From Takakia lepidozioides (lineage: Eukaryota; Streptophyta; Takakiopsida; Takakiales; Takakiaceae), in NCBI GenBank assembly GCA_030704615.1, contig CM060731.1, positions 90,874,756-90,938,755 on the forward strand: DNA of 64,000 nt, read 5' to 3'. The translations under genes were made by a program, and so were the position numbers. The notes beneath the pieces are model-generated. The model did not search any database, had not been told where the DNA came from, and was given only the letters and a program-made list of their open reading frames with translations. This document shows, piece after piece, positions 13,001 to 23,605 of this stretch (positions are counted from its first letter, which is position 1; every line of letters starts with the position of its first letter).

Positions 13001-16000
13001 TACAGGATGACCATGTCTAATTTGTGAATAAGATGGCAGGGTTAGCAGTCGCGCTTTCTTGTGTGAGAGGAGGTAATTCCAATCAAACTTGAAGAATTGG
13101 GCGTAAGGCAAGCTGTGGCCATGTGGTCTTAGATTTCGGAGCAGAACCAAAAGTGCAGAACGTGTGTCACATCAGACTAACATTCTGCTGGATTCCATTG
13201 GTGTCTTACCACAAAGGACGGATCAGGTGTGTGTTCTTGCAGCGGAGCTTTGGCAGTGACCTGGTGTTCCCTGGATGGATGTGGCAGGTTGGCAAGGTTT
13301 GCTGTTGAGTCATACTTGGAGCAAATTCTTCGGCACGGTTTTTTCCATGCTGATCCGGTATGCATCTTTCTGGCGATTTCATGGAGCCAAGGATTCCCCT
13401 GCATTACCTTCTAAGCTCCCCTTCATTACGTTTGTGCAAACCACTGAATATGTAAAGGTTTAAGGATGCATGGGGCAGCCATATTTAATTCAAGCGTGGA
13501 AGTTATGTTGGGGGAGCAGAAAATTGAAGTCCTGTTGGATTGCAGCATCCAGGGAATATTGCGGTTGACGATGCCAATGGTGGGCGTCTAATCTTTTATG
13601 ACTTCGGAATGATGGGCAGGTACAGAGTTTTGCGCTTTTGCACCCTGTATTTTACTTGTTGTCGTTTTCCCCTTTCTACCTACAAAGCTATGTTTGAAGT
13701 TTTTACTGTGTATTTTTCACAGATAATATCTGTTTTCTGGTTCTGAGTTAGTCAATGAAGGATGTCTCAGTTTGTTCCTCCTTATTGGTCCGGGCTATAG
13801 GTGTGAGGTGCTATGTGGGCTGATGTTACTTGATTTTTTGCACCCTGCTTTTGGTGCCCTGGTGTTTGGTTGTGGATTGCTGAGCATTGGGTACTGGATA
13901 GGTTCCATATGCAAATAGATAAAGAGTTACACGTCAGCAGCATGGAGATGGCTGACCAGTGCTTGTGGTCATGGCATGCAGTATTAGTCCAAATATAAGA
14001 GAAGGCCTGCTTGAAGCCTTTTATGGTGTCTATGAGAAGGATCCTGATAAGGTGAAACTCCTTTTTCTACATGAATACTACCTCTTCTATCACCAGCATG
14101 TAATTTTAGAGTTATAAATTGGGGTGTCAGAAGACATTCCATTCATTTTATAATCAGGATGCAGGCTGATAATCATAGTGGGTCTGTGGGCTGCAGGGTG
14201 CAGCCCCTTATAGTCAATTTTGGATGGTTTGTTCGTGAGCTGAATTAAAAACCAAACGATAGTTGCATGTCACTAATTGTCTTGCAGATGATGATGTAGT
14301 CTCACAAATGACAGACTAACCATCTGTTACCTTGCATGCGGGCAGGCGTTAGGCAACAGAGAAGCTTTGTGATTGTAAATGAACTTTTATCAAGCTGTGA
14401 GAGGAGGGCATGGGCCTACTTTCAAAATTATGTAAGAAATGGAGAATAACTTCGCAGCTTCCTTTTGGCATGGAGCAGTGTTTCACTCATTTTGAGTTGA
14501 CATTTGCGTTGAAATACTGAAAGCTTGGTAGAGTCTGATACCTTTTTTATTTCAGATATCAAAAGATGGTTCTTCAACCAGGGTCAAGAATTAGATTATG
14601 GGAAGACAGTTGGCCTCAAAACACTGGATCAGAAAGTAACACAGCTGTCCAGAGCTGGGCCAACTCAGTTTTACTGGCCTGAGATGGGCCAGGGTCGTAA
14701 TTACTAAGCCTGTAGACTGATATATTTGCAGAGTTGGTTCATAGCAAGGCAAGTCCATCCACTAGTACTTTTATGTGAAACCTTTGCAGCAACTCAATGG
14801 CTGTGACATCGGATGCAGGTGCTACAAGCAATGGTGCAGATGGGGGTGCTTGTGCCCACAGGTGACCTGACGGCAGTGCGACGCACAGCACAATTCTTCC
14901 TCAACAGGTGTGTGGCTCCTTCCTATGCCCCCCTTGCTTGTGAGGTTTATTGAAGGTTTGTCTTAATCATATCACGGGGCCTCTTACACAGCTTTGAGGA
15001 GCGATTAGCGGCACAGCGTATACAGCAGGAAAAGGAGGATGCCGCAGTGGCTGAAAGGGGCTTCAAGAAGCCGCTTTCCCAGGAGGAGAAGACTGAGAAA
15101 AAGAAGTTACGCCTAGCAGCAATAGGTCAGTTAAAGGGGAGCTCTTAATTATTTTTGAGGTCATCTGGTCATGAAATATGCTGCACTCTAACATAGAAAA
15201 GTCATAATGGGAAGTAATGTGTGGAAAATGGAACATGCTGCAGGAGAGGATCTGCTGTCGATTGCAGTGGATCAACCCTTTCGGTTCCCAGCTACATTCA
15301 CTTTTGTAGTTCGTGCATTCTCAGGTGAGGCTTTCAAATTTGTCTGTGAGGGCAAGTACTATCACTTGCAAGGAGGATGGGGACAGGAGTGTCTCTTGCA
15401 TATGGGTCAACAGTTTTTGTGTTGCAAGTCTTATTCTGGACATGCCTGGGTGGGCTTGCAGTGCTGGATGGCATAGGAAAGGGCTTAGACCCTCGATTTG
15501 ATATCTCTGAAATTGCTAAACCGTGAGTACCTTGCATTTCTTCACACATGCTTCTCATTCTACTATTCTGCAAGGTGCACATCAGCTTCTTTCTCTGCCT
15601 TTGAAGTTTTACTCTGTGAGTACTTTGCATTCTTGCTTTTGTGTACAATGAGTAATGAGCTTATCATGGAAGGGGGAATGGTTGGTTTGGCAGATATGCA
15701 CTGGAACTTCTCAAGTTTCGAGAAGCTGGCATTGAGGTTGTTGTCAAGGTATTGATGCTATAATTCCCTGCAGGCCAAAGTGACTCCCAGAACAGAACTT
15801 CACTAGTGGCCGCCACTACACCCACTTTCCTCACCCACAATTTTGAAGCCTTGCAGCTCTTTCTCTGTCTCTCTGCTTGTTTGGGCAAATCACACACACC
15901 AGCTGGATACTTGTGTGAAGGGATTTCTAGAGGATATCTGGAAAACTCAGATCAATTGTCTGTTCCAAGGTAAGTCGTACTACCGGCGTCAGCCCCTGAC

Positions 16001-17650
16001 AAAGGTAGTTTCTGTCCCTTTGTGTTCCGCTCAAATGGGGTGTGGGTTCCATGGCCACAAGGCTACGGCAAACAACATCTTATGAGTACATTCTCTTGGT
16101 AGTTCTTGAGATAGGAACGTGGCAGGCAACATTACATGTCTTACCATGGATTTCAAGGGTTTTTCTAGGTTGAACAGGGTTCACCAACTTTGATGTACAA
16201 CTCAAGTATTTGGAACAAGTATGTAATCATAATTTGGTTGAGCTGTATCAATCTGTAATGCGAGAGAATATTGGTCTTGATGGAGACTTATTGAGGGGAT
16301 GGGATTGCAGGATTTCAGAAAGCGCTGGGACAGGCAGGCGCAAGCATTTTCCAATGTTTTCCGGCAACCTGACCGCATAGAAAAGATAGCCAACATGATT
16401 CAACGCCTTGTAAGATTCATACTTTCCACTACTGTATGCGTAAAAACTTGGCTAGCTAAATATCAGATCAGCATTTTTTTCTTATCTTTGCAAAGCATTG
16501 GAGGTCTGTTTGTCCGTTAAAATCGTGCTGGCACCATTGAAATTAAGGGCTGGTTGAAGTCATTCTGTGATTGGACAGAGGTAACCTTCTTGATGCTTGT
16601 GGCCAATCTTAAATGAAAACAATGAGAGTTTGCGGATTGCAGGAGCAAGGTGATTTGAAGCTGCGTGTGCGCACCTTGGAGTCTGAGCGGGCTTTCAAGC
16701 GACTTGCTGCTATGCAGCAAACGATTGGTCATGTATGACTGAGCTTTACATGGACGTGCACAGCCTACTATTGCCCATGCTAGGGAGATGTGGGTGTCAA
16801 CTAGCTAGATTTGCAGTTATATGACAAATGATCTGCTGAGTGCTTGTGACTCAATCACCCTGCTTTGAATTTGATGTGATGGTGGGGGGAAACATCAGCC
16901 ATCACAGCTGTTGCTAGCTCTGGAGTCCTTCTACTTGTCTCTAATTAACAGCCACTTCCTATGGATTGTGCAAGGTGGATAGAGTATCACATAGGGGTAT
17001 GTTGGCAGTGACTTTTGCAGTCCAACTAGCTGCATAGGGATCCTTGGTGAACCTGTGACCTACCTACCGTTTAGGTTGTGTGGGTGACAAAATCTGCGAG
17101 ATGTTGATGCACTATGTTGCATACTGTCTAACTTTTTGGTAATGGGGACTGGTGCTTGGCAGGCTATACTTGCAGCCACATGCTTGAATCTTGCAACAAT
17201 GTTATATATTCATACGATCACTGTAAGTCTATTAAATTGATCCACCTTGACTCACTTGAGGTGGTATGAATGTCCTTAGAAATACTTGACTGTCTTACTG
17301 AATGTCATAGGTCTGTTGAATGTTTTGTCCGTCCATTAAACTTTACCACATCTGCAGAGCCTCATATTTTGCACAATGGTATACTGTCTTAGGGGAGAAT
17401 ATCAACCCCAGTTTGGATCTGTTAATCGATGGTTGAAATGACCTTAGTGCGGGAAGAAGGCAACAAAAAGAAGGAGAAGGCAGTTGAGAAAAAGAAAGGT
17501 ATGCCTAAGATGTGGGCTGCTGTTTCCATGCAGGCACCGGCTATGGCTGCCTTTACAGGAAGTGCTGTATTTGGCCTACAGGTCCTGTTGGGCATACTTA
17601 AGGTGAAAAGACTCGACAAACAAGAGAAGCTTATTATGGGTACAGCGTAG
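9429..17650 (+). CDS. ABC1K7/8: Chloroplast ABC1-family atypical kinase, ABC1K7/ABC1K8 (SIA1/OSA1) type
   Basis: Twenty exons join in phase into 771 codons plus stop: 9429-9935, 10492-10627, 10833-10999, 11133-11253, 11360-11460, 12027-12125, 12597-12707, 12873-12952, 13288-13357, 13546-13619, 13988-14051, 14819-14907, 14992-15125, 15244-15324, 15462-15522, 15694-15748, 16311-16409, 16643-16732, 17163-17222, 17534-17650. All introns are GT-AG. The start is the ATG at 9429; an earlier in-frame TTG is not used. The Ala/Arg/Ser-rich N-terminus looks like a plastid transit peptide. ABC1 hallmarks are KIGQ (residues 246-249), AAASLG (306-311), the VVIK lysine (about 326), HADPHPGN (461-468, split by an intron) and DFG (483-485). 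Two hydrophobic C-terminal segments suggest membrane anchoring. Plant relatives sit in plastid envelope or plastoglobules and affect stress, iron and lipid homeostasis. This is the one clearly intact host gene here. Confidence 0.95.
9948..10015 (+). repeat. (CT)n(CA)n microsatellite in intron 1 of the ABC1K gene
   Basis: A run of CT dinucleotides passes directly into a run of CA dinucleotides just after the first donor site. The spurious Leu-Ser and Thr-His runs of overlapping ORFs come from it. Confidence 0.95.
15966..16090 (+). repeat. Dispersed repeat, copy 1 (inside ABC1K intron 16)
   Basis: About 120 bp resembling 20148-20270 at roughly 75 percent by eye. Shared stretches include CCCC-ACAAAGGTAGT, GGTTCCATGGCCACAAGGCTA (GGTCTATGGCCACAAGGCTA in copy 2) and CATCTTATGAG/CATCTCATGGG. 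It has no coding potential and is probably a remnant of an old non-autonomous element. Confidence 0.6.
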
Positions 17651-18320
17651 ATGGATCAGGACACCACCTTCACAACTTAGGTAAAGATAACTTCTATGAC
17701 TAAGTCCTCTCCAGAGTGCGCAGGCATTTTTTTCCCTCCTTGGACATCTCAGTATATACTTTTCTGACTGGCTGTCTAACAATGTGTATCACTGTTAATT
17801 CTGTTCCAATCTGTGGCAATAATTCTTCTGAAATATTTATCTCTTTGAAGAGTGGGGGAAAGAAACTAACAGAACTTTCCTACCTAGTTGATGGAACCAC
17901 CCAGAATCTACTTTTCTACTTAACTTGTAACACTGCAGATCAGTGTAAACTTAGTCCAATCTTAGACATTTTGCCGTGATACTGTCTAGTTGCACTGACG
18001 CAACCGAGTGAAGCCATATTTTGAGCCTGATCCTCACCCAGCAATCAGGTATTTTTCTTGGATGACAAGGACATGCCACCACTCTGGACACAAAAACCAA
18101 CGCAACTCCCTTACAACAACCTGTATAGACATCATCAAAAAATGTGAAATTCAATTCACAATGGGCATGTCTTTGCCAACTCCTCCAGGAGGAATCAGTC
18201 CATCGCGGTATGCAGGATGCACTGTCTCCTATTCAATTAAAGCCCTTCATGCAATGAGAAGCTCACACATTGGACACAGAAATTGCCTATGGAAAAAAAT
18301 CCACCAATGCATGTAGATAC

Positions 18321-19287
18321 CTCAGGTATCTGAATATCCATCAAGTCAAACTGCTGGCATGCTGCGTGGTTTTTGACAGTGGAAACTGCCTCTATTCCAC
18401 CATTCACACTCTCAACTCTCCCTCCATATCGTGACAACATTGATGATGCCACCTTTCGGTTGACCGCATTGTCATCCACCTGCAAACAACAGCATGACAT
18501 TATTAAAGATGAGAGAAAAAATGAAATGAAATGGAACTTCATAACGTCCGCAGAAAGCTCAAAGGGCATATGGGACAAAAGCAAGATTCTATCATCAAGG
18601 AGAACTAGGAATGTCTCACGATAGAAATGGCGTTTTGTTGTTAGAGTGGCCAGCTTCCATGTTCGCCTGACATGAAGTTCCATAAGTTCTCTTCTGATGA
18701 GTCTGTTTCGATCCTGTTCGGACGTGATTTCCACCCCTTCTGTATTTTGTGGCAGTAGGGAAGCAACAGAGAGTCTATTGCAAAAAAGAAAAGAAGATTT
18801 AAGTGCGTTCCTAACAGGCCCAAGGACAGAACAGAATAAAGACACAGAGAGATCCACAGATGCATGACCCCCAAAATAAAGATTGCCCAATATGCTCAGT
18901 GGTGAGAACATTTTTCCATCCTTCAGCAAAGTGTCTACTGCATGTGCAATGGTCAAGGCAAAGAATAAACTCAGCAACATACCAAAAATAACCTCTTTCC
19001 AGCGAGCATCTTGGAATCAACATTTGCTTTCGCTGAAGAGGGCTGGAGCTGCATCCCCAAGGCCTGTAGCAAGCCAAATGCCAGAATTGAAAGCCGGAGT
19101 GGCTTTTGCACAGTGAATGTAAGCCCGGCTACCTCAAGTTCTTTTTGGCCATCGCTACTGAGCAGCAATGAGAGAGCCACCAGAGTCGCAAGACCAGGCT
19201 CCTTACGAACCAATCGAGCCAAGGCCAGAGCAGATGAGAGATCGAGCCCTTGCAAGTCAACAATCACTGCCTGCACCGATACCTGGT
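18321..19287 (-). pseudogene. Hybrid histidine kinase C-terminal fragment (pseudo-receiver + receiver start), cytokinin-receptor-like
   Basis: Two minus-strand exons, 19287-18983 and 18479-18321, join across a GT-AG intron in phase. The first encodes a pseudo-receiver-like region (VSVQAVIVDLQGLDL, then TVQKPLRLSILAF and LLQALGMQL) and AGKRLFL. The second starts VDDNAVNRKVASSMLSRYGG and reaches the phosphoacceptor segment QQFDLMDIQIPE. In plant AHK/CRE1-type receptors this receiver takes phosphate from the kinase domain and passes it to His-phosphotransfer proteins. The CHASE and kinase exons that should lie at higher coordinates were not found, and nothing recognisable follows the IPE donor. 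The beta-3 strand is about two residues shorter than usual between FD and MDIQ. It is probably a gene fragment. Confidence 0.75.
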
Positions 19288-19320
19288 CTGCACAAACCAT
19301 TTGGCACAGCTGTCATTGGT

Positions 19321-19500
19321 GCTTGAACATTCTTGCTGTTTCAGACTAACTACAAACTGGCCCTTTAGATCCATCCTAGAGTGCCTGGACTCAATGGAAG
19401 CACAACTGTCAGAGACTTGTGCTTGAACATTCTTGTTGTTTCACTACAAACTGGCCCTTTAGATCCGTCCTAGAGAGACTGGAGTTAATGGACACTAATT
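19321..19500 (+). repeat. Tandem duplication of about 85 bp
   Basis: The segment beginning GCTTGAACATTCTTGCTGTT and running through CTGGCCCTTTAGATCC occurs twice in direct order (from about 19321 and from about 19421), with a few substitutions. It lies just upstream of the kinase fragment. Confidence 0.8.
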
Positions 19501-20585
19501 ACATATGACTTTGGACTCAAACTACTCCTGGTAGAACACCGACATACCCTTTGAAAATGATTGTGGTCACTAATTTTTAATGAATTTCAGTTTCATCAAT
19601 GAATGAGAGAGCCCTCAATTGCACACCTTTATGAGGCTGCTGTCTGAGCCTAATGAAACTGTATTGCCGTCGTTAACATGGCTGCAGGAGAAATTAGACA
19701 GTTCCAATTCAATCATCCTATCCTTTGGGTCATGTTGCTGTCTATCATCCAACATGCATGAAACACAGACCCTGTAACATCCTGTGAAACTATCGCAATT
19801 CCGTCACATGAAGTCCTAGCTCCGCACAATTACTCTTATTTCAAGGGTGCCAAGTCTATGTCAAGTTAGGAATAACTACACAGTAGAGAGAGAGAAATTG
19901 CTAAGATTGAGTCTGGTATGCACTCCCTTACGGGGTGAGTGCATACCACACTCACTCTCTAAGGGATTGCCATACCAGGGGACATGGTGGGGGGTCTCTC
20001 TCTCTCTCACTAATTCCCTTTAAGGCTGGTACCTCAAATTTGAGTACTCCCTTATGCCTGGTTTTTGAAAAACATCCTTATGAGTCTATGGTTGATACAG
20101 CACTGTCTTTCATTTCCTTTCCCTTCTTTCTTTCTCTTTTGCAGAAGAGTCCCACTACTGGAGTGAGGCCCCCACAAAGGTAGTGTCTGTTCCCTCTTGT
20201 TTCACTAGAACTGGGGGCGGGGTCTATGGCCACAAGGCTATGGGAAAACATCTCATGGGAACACTTTTTGCAGAAGAAAGAGGTGGCTATGCACATGGTG
20301 CAAAATTGCCAATGACATAGTGCTATGGGGTAAAATGTGAAGCTATGTGTCTCTCCTCACTTGTTTTTCCTTCTGTGGATTTTCTGCAAAGGATCATAAT
20401 GAGCTGTGATTGAGTCAAAAGTCTCTAATCATTTGAAGTCCCTGTAGCAGTGATCATTTTGCATGAATGTGCTGGATGGTAAGGATTGCTGAGCATTTGG
20501 CAGGTCCATCGAGATTTGTGGCGATTGGTATCAAAAATTCCATATATACCCCAAATTCAGGCTTCTGTCTGATCATGTTTACAGG
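19500..20585. other. Non-coding stretch with dispersed repeat copy 2
   Basis: No coding signal was recognised. Short CT runs occur near 19995, and 20148-20270 is the second copy of the repeat at 15966-16090. A short inverted motif (GCATACCAC/GTATGCACTCC) lies around 19915-19955. Confidence 0.6.
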
Positions 20586-20776
20586 AGGTGACAGCAAGCT
20601 ATTTGCGAAGATTGAGCATGGTGGTTGAGGAAGCTGAAGATGTGCGGGCAGCATTAACTGTGTTAAAGAGGTGCACAATCCTTGCCCTGCTTTTGGGTTT
20701 CATCAATCTGTCCTGACATCAATGATCAGACCTGGAACGATTACGTAGGGATGCAGAGGGCATGGGATAAGCAACT
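20586..20776 (+). other. Possible terminal exons of an unidentified gene
   Basis: After a TTTACAG acceptor, the plus strand reads EVTASYLRRLSMVVEEAEDV and RAALTVLKR, ending at a possible AG/GTGCAC donor. After ATCAG at about 20731, one frame reads DLERLRRDAEGMG and a stop. Both pieces are charged and helix-forming. Their phases do not join cleanly (the joined frame would stop early), so this is weak. No family is recognised. Confidence 0.25.
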
Positions 20777-20859
20777 TGAAGCAAGGTGGGCCGAAGCACA
20801 GCTAAGAGAATGACAGTATTTAAAGAGTAGTTACTACAAGCCAGGGAGCCAACTTAGAA

Positions 20860-21840
20860 GTACCCTAACGGTACTGAAGCCTGGAAGCTGTCGATGATGG
20901 CTTAAGGTGTTTCCAGTTCACCTCCCTTTCAAACTCAGGGGACACAATGGAGTGTCGCTCGGTGATCTCGCCAACATTGGGGGGGTTGCTCTGTCCAGAT
21001 ACAGGAGGTGTCCTGCCTAGGGGAGAAGCAGATAAAGCCATGCTTGCCCCAAGTGGCCTGAAAGTTAGCATGGATGGCGACTGCACTCGCCGAGTTTCAC
21101 ATGATATCTGCACAAGTTTTGGACCAAGCTTTTCTTGATTCTATTCCTAGATCAGAGAAAACACTAGAGAGAACAGATGAGATGGTGGAAGTCTCTCCAG
21201 AGAACGATTTCTTGCAGCGGGCCTTCCACAGGTGCCAGAGAGTGGAGCTACGTAAAGTCTCAAAAACTGGACAGTCAAAGGCCTTTTTCTTTAAGTACTG
21301 ATCATAGTTAAGCAAGATATGAAGCGACAGTAGAGGTTTGCTGTCCCAATAACTGTAAAAGACTTTCACTAGAGGCCAGACCTTAGCAGGACCATGACAG
21401 AAGAGAAGGCAATGCTCCAAAGATTCCAAGATGTTTGCTGGACAACAACTGCAAAGGATAGCTGCCTGGAACTGTAGCCACTCTCCCACTTTTAACACTC
21501 TATTGACTATCTGCCAAAGGAATGCCGATATTTTGGCTGGGCGTGATTTGATCCAGATCGCAGACCAGTTCTCATTGCTAAAGCCATAGAGATCCCATCT
21601 AGCCTCCCATTTAGCATTCAGGCTTTGAAAGTTGGAGAGGGCTCTATAGCCCTTCTTCGTGGATTTATTTTCTACCTTGAGTTCTTTGTACACAGATCCA
21701 GATCCAGGGTTCTTTACAAACACAATGGCATCAAATACTTGTTGGTGTGGGGGACTGCACCCAACCTTCAATCTCACCTTGGTCACTCAATGTTTGGAGA
21801 CAAAGCTGTCCAAGAACTCACTGGCCATCGTGAGAAAAAA
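20860..21840 (-). mobile_element. LINE 3' fragment with reverse-transcriptase zinc-binding domain
   Basis: The open frame 21786-21097 encodes the zf-RVT domain that follows RT in plant L1-type LINEs: WIKSRPAKISAFLWQIVNRV, then LQFQAAILCSCC, CLLFCHGPAKVWPLV and LWHLWKARCKKSF. It is related to 27362-26744 in LINE-1 (AFLWQVANRVLKVGQFLNF, LCQCC, ATLWNLWKNRC) but clearly diverged. RT and endonuclease are missing, as expected from 5' truncation. Lower coordinates are the 3' untranslated part. Confidence 0.85.
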
Positions 21841-22290
21841 GAATCGACCGTCAATTGTGCGGTCACTTTATTTTCTTTTTATATATTTTAAAAATAATAA
21901 TAATTAAAATAATCGACCTCCGACCATGAGGCGCGCTTCCGGTATTCTCACATCGCAGAAGTTTTTGAAATATTTATGTTATTTTCGTTTTATATTTTTA
22001 TTAAAAAAAGAAAATATCTGATTTTTTTTTAAAATAAAAATAAAATCGACCTCTAACCAGGACGCGCACGTTCTGTATTCTCACATTGCAGGAGTTTTTG
22101 AAATATTTATCTTATTTTCATTTTCCTTCTATTTTTGAAAGGAGCGTAGTCCAACCAATGGACGCGTTACGCTCAGGCTATTTTTTCAGCATTGCATGAG
22201 TTTTTTAAATTTAAAAAAAAAACGGCTGTCAATTGTGCGGTCATATTTTTTTTTATAAAACTTTTTAAAAAAACATTCGACCTCTAATCC
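21840..22290. repeat. AT-rich imperfect tandem repeat
   Basis: Three diverged units share TCGACCTC, a GCGCGC-like patch, ATTCTCACATNGCAG and a following GTTTTTGAAATATTTAT. They are separated by long A/T runs. ACTGTCAATTGTGCGGTCA-like sequence occurs near both ends (about 21850 and 22228). The block abuts the truncated methyltransferase-like ORF. Confidence 0.65.
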
Positions 22291-22906
22291 CTGCTTGCAA
22301 CACTCCTGCAAGCCCAATGCTCATGCCTCCATACATGTCTAGCAAACAAATCCCTGAGGCAGGTGGTTGCCAGGTAATGGGCACTGTGTCCAAAGGAGCT
22401 AACTGAGGAGGTCCAGGTGATGTCACTGAACTCCCCTCACCCACTAGAAATGCCTCTTGCCATGCTCGTTGCACACACTCGCCTGCTACTCTATGCAAAT
22501 TTCCAACTGTACCCCACACTGAGTTATGCACAGGCACATGAGGAAGCAACTCAGCCTTGTGTGCCAATTGCTTGTCCTCATCAAGTGGTGGTCTATCATC
22601 TGCATGGCTATTTCCCTCCAAGAGCTCACTACCCCAAGCTAGTACCCCTGAGAATGCAGCCAATGTGGGCATCATGTTCCTATGATCCACCCCTACATTC
22701 CCAATAAACCGCACTGGGAGCAGTGCACGTCGGCAATCCCCTGACTGCCACTCCGGCCTATAGGACGCCGTTTCCTCCCAAAAGTCTAGAGTAAATCTCA
22801 TGGGGTACAACACCGCCCCACCAACAATCACATTGTATGACATCGCGTCCGTAACAATGGCTTTGGCTCTCATGACTGAGCCGTCCGTAGGATGATCCGG
22901 TTGCAA
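22265..22906 (-). pseudogene. Ty3/gypsy pol segment with cytosine-methyltransferase-like motif I, truncated
   Basis: The minus-strand frame continues the protease region (NVIVGGAVLYPMRFTLDFWE, RRALLPVRFIGN), passes through a Pro/His-rich linker and ends with SGICLLDMYGGMSIGLAGVL followed by QAGI. That last string matches the first motif of C5-cytosine DNA methyltransferases, a glycine-rich SAM-binding loop after a hydrophobic strand (LD-aromatic-GG, then GL-A-VL-AG). Cytosine-methyltransferase-bearing retrotransposons are known in charophyte algae and dinoflagellates. Homology stops at about 22295, where AT-rich repeats begin, so the catalytic Pro-Cys motif is absent. The match rests on one motif plus context. 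Confidence 0.6.
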
Positions 22907-22972
22907 TCGAATGAAGAGCTCATGGCATGTGATCCCTCACGCCTTCTGTGAACCACGTAAAGACGTCTGAAT

Positions 22973-23431
22973 CTAGAAAGGGTAAGGCTCCAAATCTACC
23001 TCTGTAAGGCCCAAGCCTGCAATTGTCACTCTCCCCAACATCAATGGTTGTGCTCCCGAGTCCAGCAAGACTCGCAGTGGCCTATACCTCCTCCCGGTTG
23101 GGCCACCCAACTGAAACACTCCATCCTGATTGTCTACTAGGACTACCCCAAGAGTCACCGTGCTTCGTTCAATGGCTGGCCTAGCTGACAACTCCTGCAA
23201 CCGTGCAGCTGCCGTTTGCCATGGCGCAGCTATGGCTGACTTCACCTTCGAATCCAATGCATCCATAGACTGCACCTTATCTGCTATCCCCGCAGATAGT
23301 GCGGATGCATCACCACTCTCACAGAGTCTAGCTGCTAGTCTGAACACAGCAGCTGGCCGAATCCCTGGCATTGCAATGGTCATTGCAGAAAACAATGGGG
23401 CTTGGCAAACCGTCGTAGCCGCCCCCAACAA
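22973..23431 (-). pseudogene. Retrotransposon aspartic protease region (gypsy B)
   Basis: The frame contains PLRVLLDSGAQPLMLGRVTI, the D-S-G-A active-site loop of a retropepsin-like protease preceded by its hydrophobic strand. An alanine-rich helical segment resembling the end of gag precedes it. It continues the gag frame upstream after a break near 23435-23600 and leads into 22906-22265. Confidence 0.75.
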
Positions 23432-23605
23432 TGTAATGGCTGCACCTTACTTTGCGGCACCACCCATTGGCATTTCCTGAGCCACACCAACTCTCCCCAA
23501 TGACACTCGTGACTCTATCTCTGACACACTTGGGTGAGCGGGTGCCATTGATGGCATAGGTGGCACTGTCTCGGCCAATGTGAAAGACTGGGGAAGCCTT
23601 GTCTG

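Noticed and set aside
17429-17533. In-frame lysine-rich extension upstream of the last ABC1K exon
   Set aside because: The family has no insertion here, and the CATGCAG acceptor at 17533 joins exon 19 in phase; the open frame is intronic.
22417-22707. Plus-strand ORF opposite the methyltransferase-like segment
   Set aside because: It is antisense to a frame with conserved retrotransposon sequence and shows no motif itself.
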